A stretch of DNA of 64,000 nucleotides, from NCBI GenBank assembly GCA_902495305.1, contig CABUWG010000001.1:14045-78044 (forward strand), read 5' to 3'. Of this stretch, positions 44,644 through 53,140 are shown in pieces; the stretch's first letter is position 1, and every line of letters starts with the position of its first letter. This DNA comes from an uncultured Pseudomonadota bacterium. Lineage in GTDB: Bacteria; Pseudomonadota; Alphaproteobacteria; RF32; CAG-239. The position numbers and the translations under genes were made by a program. Under the pieces are notes generated by a model. That model did no database searches. It was not told the origin of the DNA and saw nothing but the letters and a program-made list of their open reading frames with translations.

Positions 44644-46259
44644 CAGACTATAAACAGCAAACAAAAACACTTATTGATGAATTGAAGGCCATTTGTACGA
44701 GTAATGGTTTAGGTAACGATGGTAATGAGTTTAAAATCATTACTCAAGTGTTTTTATACAAATACTTAAATGATAAATTTATCTATGAAATCAAGCAATC
44801 AGAACCTTCTTTAGCTAGTGCAGCTAATATTGATAACAAATTAGCCAAGTATTCAGAAGATGATTATGAAATGCTTTTAATGGGACTACATCCGTCTGCA
44901 GCTAGACTTAAAAGAGAGCATTTTATATCATTTTTAGCTAATCACGCTAACGAAGACGACTTCCACAAACGTTTTGATGATACTTTGTTGGATATTGGTC
45001 GCTTTAACTCTGCTATATTTTCTATCAAAACAGATGGTGGAGCGCAAGTTGTAATGTTTGATGAATTATCGCAATTTATAACAGACCCGAGTAAAAGAGA
45101 TGGATTTTGCCGAGCAGTAGTTGATCGTTTAACAGAATTTAGCTTTGAGCATGTTTTTGATGCTGGATATGACTTCTTTTCAACAATCTTTGAATATTTA
45201 ATTAAAGATTATAACAAAGATGGTGGTGGAAAATATGCTGAATATTATACACCTCGTGCTGTTGCACGAATTATGGCAGCTATTCTTGTTGAAGGGCAAC
45301 CGAAAAACATTAAGATTTATGACCCTTCGGCAGGTTCTGGTACTCTGTTGATGAGTTTGGCTCATGCTATTGGTGATAACAGATGCACTATATATTCTCA
45401 GGACATTTCGCAAAAATCGTCGGGAATGTTACGTTTGAATTTGGTTTTAAACAATTTAGTAAGTTCTATTCCTAATGTAATTCAAGGTAATACAATATTA
45501 GCACCGCGCCATTTTGATAGAGATGGTAATTTAATGAAATTTGATTATATTGTGTCAAATCCGCCATTTAAGTTAGATTTTAGTGATTTTAGAGCCAATC
45601 TTGATACGCCTGGAAATAATGAACGTTTCTTTGCGGGGATACCAGCTATACCAAATAAGGACAAGGATAAAATGGCAATTTATTTGCTTTTTATTCAGCA
45701 TATTATGTTTTCTTTGGCTGAAAACGGAAAAGCCGCTATCGTTGTTCCAACTGGTTTTATAACAGCACAAAGCGGTATAGAAAAGAAAATTCGCGAGCGG
45801 CTGATAGAAAGACATTGGCTAAAAGGTGTTATTTCTATGCCTTCTAATATTTTTGCAAATACAGGAACAAATGTCTCTGTGCTTTTTCTAGATAAAACAA
45901 ATCAAGATAAGGTAATCTTAGTTGACGCTAGCAAGCTAGGCGAAAAAGTAAAAGAAGGAAAAAACCAAAAGACAATTTTATCAAAAGCGGAAGAGCAAAA
46001 GATTATTGATGCTTTTCGTAACAAAGAAGCCATAGATGATTTCTCCGTTGTTGTCAGCTATGATGAAATAAAGGAGAAAAACTATTCTTTTTCAGCTGGT
46101 CAATATTTTGACATTAAAATTGAATATGTTGATATTACAGCCGAAGAATTCAAGGCTAAAATGGATAGTTTTAAGGCTAATTTGAATGAATACTTTAAAC
46201 AATCCAAGGAATTAGAAGAAGAAATCAATAAACAGCTGGAGAACTTAAAGTATGAGTAA
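44640..46259 (+). CDS. hsdM: Type I DNA methyltransferase subunit M (HsdM)
   Basis: 539 aa. N-terminal helical domain, then YAEYYTPRAVARIMAAIL, the SAM motif IYDPSAGSGTLLMSLAHAIG and catalytic YIVSNPPFKLDF (NPPF, N6-adenine methylation). C-terminal coiled coil for HsdS contact. Modifies host DNA together with HsdS and is needed by HsdR. Four-base overlap with hsdR and eight-base overlap with the next gene. Confidence 0.95.
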   Translation: MTDYKQQTKTLIDELKAICTSNGLGNDGNEFKIITQVFLYKYLNDKFIYEIKQSEPSLASAANIDNKLAKYSEDDYEMLLMGLHPSAARLKREHFISFLANHANEDDFHKRFDDTLLDIGRFNSAIFSIKTDGGAQVVMFDELSQFITDPSKRDGFCRAVVDRLTEFSFEHVFDAGYDFFSTIFEYLIKDYNKDGGGKYAEYYTPRAVARIMAAILVEGQPKNIKIYDPSAGSGTLLMSLAHAIGDNRCTIYSQDISQKSSGMLRLNLVLNNLVSSIPNVIQGNTILAPRHFDRDGNLMKFDYIVSNPPFKLDFSDFRANLDTPGNNERFFAGIPAIPNKDKDKMAIYLLFIQHIMFSLAENGKAAIVVPTGFITAQSGIEKKIRERLIERHWLKGVISMPSNIFANTGTNVSVLFLDKTNQDKVILVDASKLGEKVKEGKNQKTILSKAEEQKIIDAFRNKEAIDDFSVVVSYDEIKEKNYSFSAGQYFDIKIEYVDITAEEFKAKMDSFKANLNEYFKQSKELEEEINKQLENLKYE

Positions 46260-46992
46260 TTTATCTACGGCTGATAAACAATATTTAGAAAATGCACTAA
46301 GATTAGATAACAGTCCGCTAGTTCATTTTGATTTTCAAACATTCTTTAAAGAGTTAGGCGTTGATATTGATAACCCTAAATATGCACAGGATGGAACCTC
46401 TAAGGCTGCACTTATGAGAAAGTTTTGGGAACTAGAGAGTAATTCTTTGGTAGGACGCTCAATTCTTGAATTAGCAGCATTATTTAGGAATTTAGAATTA
46501 AGAACCCCTATATCTGTAAAATTTAGTGTGGAAATTGAAAAAATAGGCCATAAGCTTATGATGTATGATGATGTAGAAATAAAACCTACTCGTAGTGAAA
46601 AGAATAACAATAATGAGTTAAAAATTGAATTGTGGCCTGAAATTTATAATCATGTGAAATCTTATTTAGATAATGAAGATTATTTTCATGCCGTAGAGGA
46701 AGGATACAAAATTGTTCGCCGTAAATTACAAGAATTAACAGGTGAAGAACAAGCACATAAAGCCTTTAATGAAGAAAATTACGAAACAATCTTTGGGCAC
46801 AAACCTCAAGATGCCATAGAAAGAGACTTTTTTGAAGGAACAAAATTTTTGAATATGGCAATACAAAAATTCCGCAATGAAAAGGCTCACGATATTGCTA
46901 AACCATTAAATAGAAATATTGCTATTCACTATTTAGCACTAACGAGTTTGGCTTATGATTTGATTACACGGAACGAGAAATCAAACAAATAG
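46252..46992 (+). CDS. Ymh/TIGR02391-like accessory protein in the restriction operon
   Basis: 246 aa. The C-terminal half (EEGYKIVRRKLQELTGEEQ, FFEGTKFLNMAIQKFRNEKAHD) fits the Hypoth_ymh (TIGR02391) domain, often found in abortive infection proteins, with the conserved 'RN-x-x-AHD' helical motif. The N-terminal half is not recognised. It overlaps hsdM, so it is co-translated with the restriction genes. Might act as an RNA-directed effector or regulator of the system; not proved. Confidence 0.72.
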   Translation: MSNLSTADKQYLENALRLDNSPLVHFDFQTFFKELGVDIDNPKYAQDGTSKAALMRKFWELESNSLVGRSILELAALFRNLELRTPISVKFSVEIEKIGHKLMMYDDVEIKPTRSEKNNNNELKIELWPEIYNHVKSYLDNEDYFHAVEEGYKIVRRKLQELTGEEQAHKAFNEENYETIFGHKPQDAIERDFFEGTKFLNMAIQKFRNEKAHDIAKPLNRNIAIHYLALTSLAYDLITRNEKSNK

Positions 46993-47003
46993 TGGAGAAT
47001 GAA

Positions 47004-48242
47004 ATGAACGATATTTCACAAACTTTATTAAATAGGATAACCGAGATAGAAAATCAGGTTAATTCTGATGATTATGTGAATGATTATGAGATATATAATA
47101 AACTAATAGCTACATTAAAAGCTATGGAAAATAGGATTAAAGCACAAAATCCGTTATTATTTAATATTCCCAATATAACAAATCCTATTCAGAATAGTCT
47201 TAGCAACCTCTTTGCATATACAAAGTCATTTGGTGATTCTAAAAATAGAAATTATATAAACAATATCAATGATACATTGAATGCATTAATACCTGCAATA
47301 AATACGATTCCAGCATCATTGAAAGGTGAAACAGCTACTAATCTAAATAAAATATTACAAGATTTTGAAAATAATAACACAGCTATAATTGAACAACTTA
47401 TAAAAGAAAAAACATCATTTGAAACACAACTTACAGGAATAAAAACACAAGTTACGACATTAGAAAAGAGAATAGAAACAAAAAATACTGAATTGGATAA
47501 TATTTCAAGCAATCAACAAACTCAATTTTCAGCAGCTCAAGAAAAACGTTTAAATGAATTTGGTGATAAATTAAAAGAATTTGAAAGCAAGTATAGCGAA
47601 CAAGAAACAAAACAATTAAAGAATTACACAACAACCTTTGATAATTTGAAAATTACAGCTGAGCAAAAATTACAGTCAATAGAAGAAATTAAGACTAAAA
47701 TTGAAAAAATATATGATATTGTTGGTCAAGAATCTATTGTTGGTTCACAAAAAGCATATGCAGATAGAGCGGGTAAGTTTGCAGATAAATTATTCTTTTC
47801 AGCAATAAGTATTATGGCATTTGTAGCGATAATTGTTATTTTTCCAATCATAGAAGCTCTGTGTAATAGCATTTTTGTCTTTGATCCAACAAAAACTTTT
47901 TCTAATTTAAATTGGGAAATAATGTTGTGTCGTTTGCCAATAGCAGCATTGTTATTGTTACCTGCGTTTTATATGGCAAGTGAATCTAAAAGGCAACGAG
48001 ATAAGGAAAACAAATATAGGGAACTTGAAATAAAAATGGCAGCGATAGAACCTTATTTCAATAACATTTGTGAAAAATGTAAAGATAACAATACGCAATT
48101 ACCTGAAAAAGATGCTGTAAAATTAGAATTGGCAAAGGCATTGCTTTCTCCGAACACAGAAAAAATAGATAACAATGTTATCATCCCTCCAGAGGTTTCA
48201 AGTTTAATAGAGAATATCGTAAAGGAGGTATGTAAAAAATGA
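47004..48242 (+). CDS. Coiled-coil membrane protein embedded in the restriction operon
   Basis: 412 aa; start ATG 47004 behind GGAG (GTG 46992 also open). Residues 110-245 are a long coiled coil (TQLTGIKTQVTTLEKRIETK, FESKYSEQETKQLKNY). Two membrane helices follow (FFSAISIMAFVAIIVIFPII, LCRLPIAALLLLPAFYMA), then a short cytoplasmic tail. It lies between the Ymh-like gene and hsdS and its stop overlaps the hsdS start as ATGA. Not part of standard type I systems. Could be a membrane effector paired with the Ymh-like protein. Family not recognised. Confidence 0.75.
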   Translation: MNDISQTLLNRITEIENQVNSDDYVNDYEIYNKLIATLKAMENRIKAQNPLLFNIPNITNPIQNSLSNLFAYTKSFGDSKNRNYINNINDTLNALIPAINTIPASLKGETATNLNKILQDFENNNTAIIEQLIKEKTSFETQLTGIKTQVTTLEKRIETKNTELDNISSNQQTQFSAAQEKRLNEFGDKLKEFESKYSEQETKQLKNYTTTFDNLKITAEQKLQSIEEIKTKIEKIYDIVGQESIVGSQKAYADRAGKFADKLFFSAISIMAFVAIIVIFPIIEALCNSIFVFDPTKTFSNLNWEIMLCRLPIAALLLLPAFYMASESKRQRDKENKYRELEIKMAAIEPYFNNICEKCKDNNTQLPEKDAVKLELAKALLSPNTEKIDNNVIIPPEVSSLIENIVKEVCKK

Positions 48243-49375
48243 GAGTAAATATAGGTGATATTTGCAAAATTGTTTCAGGAGGTGACAAACCAAATATTGT
48301 ATCCGAGAATCCAAATTCTGAATACAGATATCCTATATATGGAAATGCTTTAGATAATAAAGGATTGTATGGATACGCAAGTTTTTCTGTAATAAATGAA
48401 CCATCTGTTACTATTTCAGCACGAGGTTCAAATTGTGGAGAGGCTTTTTTTAGAAGTGAGCCATATGTTCCTATTGTAAGACTATTATCATTAATACCGA
48501 ATAAAAATGTGATTGAGCCTAGATATTTATATTATCTAATAAAAAATATGCATTTTAAAAGTACGGGTTCAGGACAACCCCAAATAACAATCCCTCAAAT
48601 TGCTAATTGTAAGGTTGATATTTTTGAAAATCTAATACAACAAAATAAAATTGCTGATATTTTATCTGTTTTGGATAACAAAATAGAATTAAACAACAAA
48701 ATAAATGCAGAACTGGAAAATATGGCGAAGACCCTATATGATTACTGGTTTGTGCAGTTTGACTTTCCTGACGAGAAAGGACGACCGTATAAATCCGCCA
48801 ACGGAAAGATGGTATATAATGAGGTCTTAAAACGAGAAATACCAGAGGGCTGGGAAGTAATCAAATTTGATGATATAGTAGAACAGGCTCCAAAATTAAA
48901 AGCAATAAAAGCCCCAGACTATAAAAATCAAGGAAATATACCTATTGTAGACCAAGCGAGCACATTAATTACGGGTCGTACAGATGATACATCCTACTAT
49001 TATGAAAATGAAAGAAATTGTGTTGTTTTTGGCGATGTAACAACTTGCTTTAAATTTATCAACTTCCCTTTTGCTAAAGGAACTGACGGAACAAAGATTA
49101 TAAATGCTAGAAATGATAGAATTCCTGCCGTTCTTTTATATCAACTACTGAAAAATACAAAATTACCCAACATAGGTTTTGCTAGACATTATATGTTCTT
49201 AAGAGAAATAAAATTATTACTTCCTCCAAAAGATATATGTGTAAAGTATTATCAGGCAACTAAGGGAATTATGGATTTAATAGCAAAAAATATCAAAGAA
49301 AACTATGAACTTTCTATTACTCGTGATTTTCTGTTACCTTTGCTTATGAATGGTCAAGTTAGCATTCAGGGCTAA
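48239..49375 (+). CDS. hsdS: Type I specificity subunit S (HsdS), expressed orientation
   Basis: 378 aa with two target recognition domains. TRD1 (1-130) starts VNIGDICKIVSGG, helical spacer LENMAKTLYDYWFVQFDFP, then KMVYNEVLKREIPEGWEV opens TRD2 (190-370), and the end is ITRDFLLPLLMNGQV. The DNA coding the spacer end (48781-48860) is an inverted repeat of 49919-49998, which borders an oppositely oriented TRD2 cassette. Inversion would swap TRD2 and change the methylation and cutting sequence. Confidence 0.93.
   Translation: MRVNIGDICKIVSGGDKPNIVSENPNSEYRYPIYGNALDNKGLYGYASFSVINEPSVTISARGSNCGEAFFRSEPYVPIVRLLSLIPNKNVIEPRYLYYLIKNMHFKSTGSGQPQITIPQIANCKVDIFENLIQQNKIADILSVLDNKIELNNKINAELENMAKTLYDYWFVQFDFPDEKGRPYKSANGKMVYNEVLKREIPEGWEVIKFDDIVEQAPKLKAIKAPDYKNQGNIPIVDQASTLITGRTDDTSYYYENERNCVVFGDVTTCFKFINFPFAKGTDGTKIINARNDRIPAVLLYQLLKNTKLPNIGFARHYMFLREIKLLLPPKDICVKYYQATKGIMDLIAKNIKENYELSITRDFLLPLLMNGQVSIQG
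48781..48860 (+). repeat. Left inverted repeat of the hsdS invertible segment
   Basis: About 80 bp, nearly identical as reverse complement to 49919-49998, starting ACGACCGTATAAATCCGCC and ending CTGGGAAGTAA. It encodes the spacer/TRD2 border of HsdS (KMVYNEVLKREIPEGWEV). Confidence 0.9.
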
Positions 49376-49970
49376 CTGTAACCTGTCCATTCATCAATAA
49401 TGGTAGCAAAAAGTCTCTGATATTTGCAAGCGATTGTTGTTCTTTGCGATGAGTTATAATACTATCAAATATTGGTTTTATTTTATTATCTAATGCATTA
49501 ATTAAGTCTAAAGGAGGAACTAAAACATATGCTTGTTTAAGATGATCAATGGTAATGTGTCCCATTGTTGTCTTTCTAGTTTCGGCTATTTTCTTAAATA
49601 CTTTAACATATTCATTTAAGATATAATAACAAAAACTTTTTGGATATTCTTTGGATCTAACATTAAAAATATGCTGATTTAATACTCCTTGTCCTCCAGT
49701 CCACATATGAACTTCTAATGTAGCCGACCAAGAAAATAATATATCTCCATCATTTACAATGTATTTTGTGGGAATATTTTTTCTAACCTTCTCTGTTTCT
49801 TCATTAAATCCCGTATGCAATTCTTTTATTTTTATTACATTGTAGCTATTTCTATCGGTTGGTCTAAACTTTTGACAAGCTAAGCCATTTATATAAGTTG
49901 CAATATCATACAAACTTTTTACTTCCCAGCCCTCTGGTATTTCTCGTTTTAAGACCTCATTATATACCAT
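49359..49970 (-). CDS. Silent alternative TRD2 cassette of hsdS
   Basis: 203 codons on the opposite strand. Begins MVYNEVLKREIPEGWEVKSLYDI inside the right inverted repeat, then a recognition domain different from TRD2 of the active gene (FRPTDRNSYNVIKI, MWTGGQGVLNQHIF) and the same end RDFLLPLLMNGQV. It lacks TRD1 and has no promoter of its own. After inversion between the two 80-bp repeats it would be fused in frame to TRD1. Its 3' end overlaps the active hsdS end by 17 bp, tail to tail. Confidence 0.88.
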   Translation of the reverse strand: MVYNEVLKREIPEGWEVKSLYDIATYINGLACQKFRPTDRNSYNVIKIKELHTGFNEETEKVRKNIPTKYIVNDGDILFSWSATLEVHMWTGGQGVLNQHIFNVRSKEYPKSFCYYILNEYVKVFKKIAETRKTTMGHITIDHLKQAYVLVPPLDLINALDNKIKPIFDSIITHRKEQQSLANIRDFLLPLLMNGQVTVSPEC

Positions 49971-49998
49971 CTTTCCGTTGGCGGATTTATACGGTCGT
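49919..49998 (-). repeat. Right inverted repeat of the hsdS invertible segment
   Basis: Reverse complement of 48781-48860 over about 80 bp; it lies at the outer end of the silent cassette, 56 bp before the invertase gene. Confidence 0.9.
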
Positions 49999-50019
49999 TT
50001 ATTTTCGTCATTTTTTATG

Positions 50020-50043
50020 CATTATTAAGAAAACTTAATAATG
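50020..50043. promoter_or_regulatory. Perfect palindrome before the invertase gene
   Basis: CATTATTAAG-AAAA-CTTAATAATG, 10-bp perfect arms, 11 bp upstream of the invertase ATG and overlapping the position of its promoter or ribosome site. Probably a binding site for a dimer, possibly the invertase itself. Confidence 0.5.
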
Positions 50044-50054
50044 GAGATTTTTTT

Positions 50055-50648
50055 ATGATATATGGTTACATCCGAGTGAGTACTAATAAGCAAACAACAG
50101 AGAATCAAAAATGGGAAATTCAGCAATATTGCAACAATCACGGCATCATTGTAGATAAATGGGTAGAGGAAACCATAAGTGCAACAAAGGATTTAAAATT
50201 GCGAAAATTAGGCAAACTGATTAAAAAATTGCATTCTAATGATATTGTAATTGCAAGTGAACTATCAAGACTTGGGAGAAAACTTCTTGAGGTAATGGCA
50301 ATTCTACATCACTGTATGAATACAGAAGCGACAGTCATTACAATCAAAGATAATTTTAGGTTAGATGCAGGAATACAGTCCAAGGTACTGGCTTTTGCCT
50401 TTGGTCTGGCAGCAGAAATAGAAAGAAACTTGATTTCTCAGCGTACACGAGATGCTCTTGCTGCTAGAAAAGCAAATGGAATGAAGTTAGGACGACCGTT
50501 TGGGGCAAAAAACTCAAAATTAAAGCTATCAGGTTATGAAGATGCAATTATAACAATGTTAAACAAAGGGTACACAAAAAATGAAATAGCCCATAGACTC
50601 AAAGTTCATAGAGAAACATTAAGAGAGTTTATAAAAATGATTAAATAA
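50055..50648 (+). CDS. Small serine recombinase (DNA invertase family), probable hsdS invertase
   Basis: 197 aa. Catalytic Ser9 in IYGYIRVSTNKQ, SELSRLGRKLLEVM (conserved Arg), EIERNLISQRTRDALAARKA and MKLGRPFGAKNSK as the hinge to a C-terminal HTH (TKNEIAHRLKVHRETLREFI). Same layout as Hin/Gin/Pin invertases. It adjoins the invertible hsdS segment, so it is the best candidate for the inversion. Related to 53874-54479. Confidence 0.9.
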   Translation: MIYGYIRVSTNKQTTENQKWEIQQYCNNHGIIVDKWVEETISATKDLKLRKLGKLIKKLHSNDIVIASELSRLGRKLLEVMAILHHCMNTEATVITIKDNFRLDAGIQSKVLAFAFGLAAEIERNLISQRTRDALAARKANGMKLGRPFGAKNSKLKLSGYEDAIITMLNKGYTKNEIAHRLKVHRETLREFIKMIK

Positions 50649-51162
50649 CATTGGGCCTCTCCTCCATTTGTCTAATCATAACATCAATCTGCTCTTTGGT
50701 AACGCCTTGGGAGGTAAAGAGATTTTCTATTTGCATAAGTCTTGTTTCGGTTTGGAGCAATTTTAAGCGTAGTTCTGAATTTTCTCTATCTAGTGTCTTC
50801 ATACGGATTTGTGTCAATTCAAGCTCATTTTGACAATAAGTCAAATCACGAAGATAATTATCTCGTTCCTGTTTAAGTATGGATTTATCAAAATTCCGCA
50901 TATCGGCGATAATAGGTACAAATTCTTTGCCTGTATAAACCAAATGGCGGCGACCTTGTTTATCTTTACCTTGAACAAGATATTCCAACTTAATTAACTC
51001 ATTGACGGCCTTTCGGACAGTATCAGGTTTTACATTGACACATTTGGCAATGTATTCATTATCTCCGAAAAATGTTGTATGTTTAGGATTTTTAGTACGA
51101 TAGATAATTAATTGCAAGATTTCACGTTGCGTTAAAGAGAGTTCACTTTGACTTCTACTCAT
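50641..51162 (-). CDS. Winged-helix protein with coiled-coil tail next to iteron-like repeats
   Basis: 173 aa; ATG 51162 behind AAAGGAAAC. Residues 8-65 (LTQREILQLIIYRT, FFGDNEYIAKCVNVKPDTVRKAVNELIKLEYLVQ in parts) form a winged helix as in plasmid replication-initiator or GntR-like N-termini. A 60-residue coiled coil follows (NELELTQIRMKTLDRENSEL). Upstream are five TATATCCG-type repeats. It may bind them as an autoregulator or, less certainly, as a replication protein; it is shorter than known Rep proteins. Its end overlaps the convergent invertase gene by eight bases. Confidence 0.7.
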   Translation of the reverse strand: MSRSQSELSLTQREILQLIIYRTKNPKHTTFFGDNEYIAKCVNVKPDTVRKAVNELIKLEYLVQGKDKQGRRHLVYTGKEFVPIIADMRNFDKSILKQERDNYLRDLTYCQNELELTQIRMKTLDRENSELRLKLLQTETRLMQIENLFTSQGVTKEQIDVMIRQMEERPNVI

Positions 51163-51220
51163 TTTGTTTCCTTTATAAATTTCCAAAAGTATTTATCAGG
51201 AAAAATCAGCCTTTGGCATC

Positions 51221-51324
51221 TATATCCGCTATCTCAGGCATTATTGGCATCTATATTCGTTTTGAGTGGTATGTATAGCTATTTGGTTGGTAGTTATATC
51301 CGTATTTGCAGGAACTTATATCCG
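51221..51324 (-). repeat. Iteron-like array of five TATATCCG repeats
   Basis: TATATCCG at 51221, TATATTCG at 51252, degenerate TATAGCTA at 51274, TATATCCG at 51295 and 51317. Spacings 31, 22, 21 and 22 bp, about two helical turns for the last ones. Flanks are also partly shared (GGCATC before the first two, TTTTGA/TTTGCA after). Ends 59 bp upstream of the winged-helix gene start. Confidence 0.65.
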
Positions 51325-51841
51325 CTTTTGAAGTCATGAATACCTAGTGAAATATGGCTTAAAAGGCAATTTCTGTCAGCTAAAATATAATTAAAATATA
51401 CTGAAAATATATCTATTTTAAGACATTTTTCTCCTAAAGGAAAATAGATGCAAGCAATTTCCCCGATAAATCAAGAATAACTGATTTAGGCAAACTGAAG
51501 CAAAATTTAAATCAGTAATTTAGAGAGAAAATAATATTGACAAGAAATGAAGTAGTAAAACCCCTAGGGCAGATTAACCGATAACAAAATCAAAGGCAAT
51601 GTCTGTGGGCAGGTAGAAACAAAATGTGCCATCAGTTCTACTGGTGGCACAAGTGAAATTTATTATTAAAACAATACGAGCAGAAAGTTGCTACACATAT
51701 ATTTATCGTGATTTTGTTACAAATTAGTTCACGGAAAATTGCATTTTCTCTTTTTTGCCAAATCAAAATCAGCAGATTTCTACTAATAAATATTTTTGTG
51801 AGAAAAGCTCATAGTATTTATTTGAACAATGGGAGGAGAAA
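51325..51841. other. AT-rich non-coding region beside the iteron-like array
   Basis: No gene. 51385-51422 is almost only A and T (AAAATATAATTAAAATATAC onwards). A hairpin GTGCCA-CAG/CTG-TGGCAC lies at 51626-51650. Repeats, AT-rich stretch and hairpin together look like a plasmid origin, but no DnaA box was found. The end of the region should hold the ankyrin gene promoter. Confidence 0.4.
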
Positions 51842-52423
51842 ATGTTTAAGAAATACAATAAAGAAGATAACACTTATGCTAATTATATTCATATTTCCGA
51901 GTTGGATAAGACGTTAGAGGCTTTAAAAAGAATAAAAGGACGTATTAAATATGAAACTTTTGGCAAAGAACCAGACGAAAGCAGTTTAAAGGGCGAATAT
52001 CATCTTATTATTGACGATGCCAAGAGTTTGGAAGAGTGTATAAAAACAGAGATGGGAGGTAAAATTGAGGCGACAGTGGGAAATTATCACTCTAGTTTAT
52101 TTTTGGAGTGTTGCCTCCATAGTGCAGGTCTTGAAGGGATTGAATATCTGATAAAAAGAGGTGCAGAAATCAACCGAACCAATCTTTTAGGAAATAATGC
52201 GTTAATGTGTATTGTTCAAAATGACAATATGGCAACAGAAAACAAGCTCAAAGCCGTACAAATGTTGGTAGATGCAGGAATTGACATCAATCGTCCGAAT
52301 GTAATGTTTCAAACACCTTTAATGGAAGCTCTAACACGTTCCGAATTTATGCTGGCAGAAATTTTAATAAACAACGGCGGATATGTTTTACGCCTACCAG
52401 CACATAAAGAAGTTGAAGAATAG
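51842..52423 (+). CDS. Ankyrin-repeat protein
   Basis: 193 aa, GGGAGGAG before ATG 51842. The N-terminal 75 residues are not recognised. From about residue 80 ankyrin units are visible: SSLFLECCLHSAGLEGIEYLIKRGAEINR, LLGNNALMCIVQ, AVQMLVDAGIDINRPN, TPLMEALTRSEFMLAEILINNG (each shown in part). Such repeats mediate protein binding. No signal peptide. Possibly an effector or defence-associated protein; a second ankyrin gene lies at 54747-55271. Confidence 0.82.
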   Translation: MFKKYNKEDNTYANYIHISELDKTLEALKRIKGRIKYETFGKEPDESSLKGEYHLIIDDAKSLEECIKTEMGGKIEATVGNYHSSLFLECCLHSAGLEGIEYLIKRGAEINRTNLLGNNALMCIVQNDNMATENKLKAVQMLVDAGIDINRPNVMFQTPLMEALTRSEFMLAEILINNGGYVLRLPAHKEVEE

Positions 52424-52447
52424 CCAAGCAAAGATTAAGATTATATC

Positions 52448-52474
52448 AAACCGCTACAAAATTGTGGCGGTTTT
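52448..52474 (+). terminator. Terminator after the ankyrin gene
   Basis: AAACCGC-ACAA/TTGT-GCGGTTTT hairpin 25 bp after the stop. Confidence 0.75.
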
Positions 52475-52642
52475 AGCTTATATATTCAGATAATACGAAT
52501 GGCAAAAATATTTATAAAACGTTCCCTCAAAACACCTTATTGAATTTAAAATAAAATCATCATCGTATTCCAAGCCCTTAACAAACATAATTTTGCTATT
52601 GTAAAATATGATAATGGAAAATATACAATAGTTGAGGTTTAA

Positions 52643-53128
52643 TTATTCCCAATTTGGAATACAAGGCGAATTTGCTGCTCTATCAGCCAAGATATTATTA
52701 ACACGAGTCATAATATTCAATTTAATTGCCATTAATTCCGTATTTCCTCTACCTCTAAAATTCAAAGCATCTATTTCTCTTTGAGTTAATTTTAGATCCT
52801 TTTCAATATGAAATTTTACATCTTTCTTGAAACAATTATAATATGGTGTATGTGAAAAACGAGAAAGTTCATCATTGACAATTCTATCTATTATAGGATG
52901 TGTGCCACTTGAAAAACAAGAATAAACACCAAAAATTAAAAGAAGCCCAGAACATAACATACTGATTTTCTTAATCGCATTTGATTTATTTTCGTTATCA
53001 ATTTTCTTATTTCCTTTATTATTTTCTTTATTATCTTCACCAAATAAAAACTCCCAGATATTAAATGCTCCATACATAGCAAATATAGCAATAGCAAGCC
53101 CAATTATAGCAGAAAAAAGTTCTTCCAT
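52643..53128 (-). CDS. Two-helix membrane protein, unknown family
   Basis: 161 aa from ATG 53128 (AAGGA upstream). Membrane helices at about 5-25 (FSAIIGLAIAIFAMYGAFNI) and 55-75 (ISMLCSGLLLIFGVYSCF), separated by an Asn/Lys-rich loop. The remaining soluble part contains THPIIDRIVNDELSRFSHTPYYNC. No family recognised. Twelve bases after the SLOG-family gene on the same strand, so likely an operon. A SLOG protein next to a membrane protein resembles nucleotide-sensing membrane-effector defence pairs, which is only a suggestion. Confidence 0.7.
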   Translation of the reverse strand: MEELFSAIIGLAIAIFAMYGAFNIWEFLFGEDNKENNKGNKKIDNENKSNAIKKISMLCSGLLLIFGVYSCFSSGTHPIIDRIVNDELSRFSHTPYYNCFKKDVKFHIEKDLKLTQREIDALNFRGRGNTELMAIKLNIMTRVNNILADRAANSPCIPNWE

Positions 53129-53140
53129 TTCCAAAAATCC

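Noticed and set aside
48781..49998. Insertion sequence formed by the two 80-bp inverted repeats
   Set aside because: No transposase between them; they lie inside hsdS coding sequence and frame a recognition-domain cassette.
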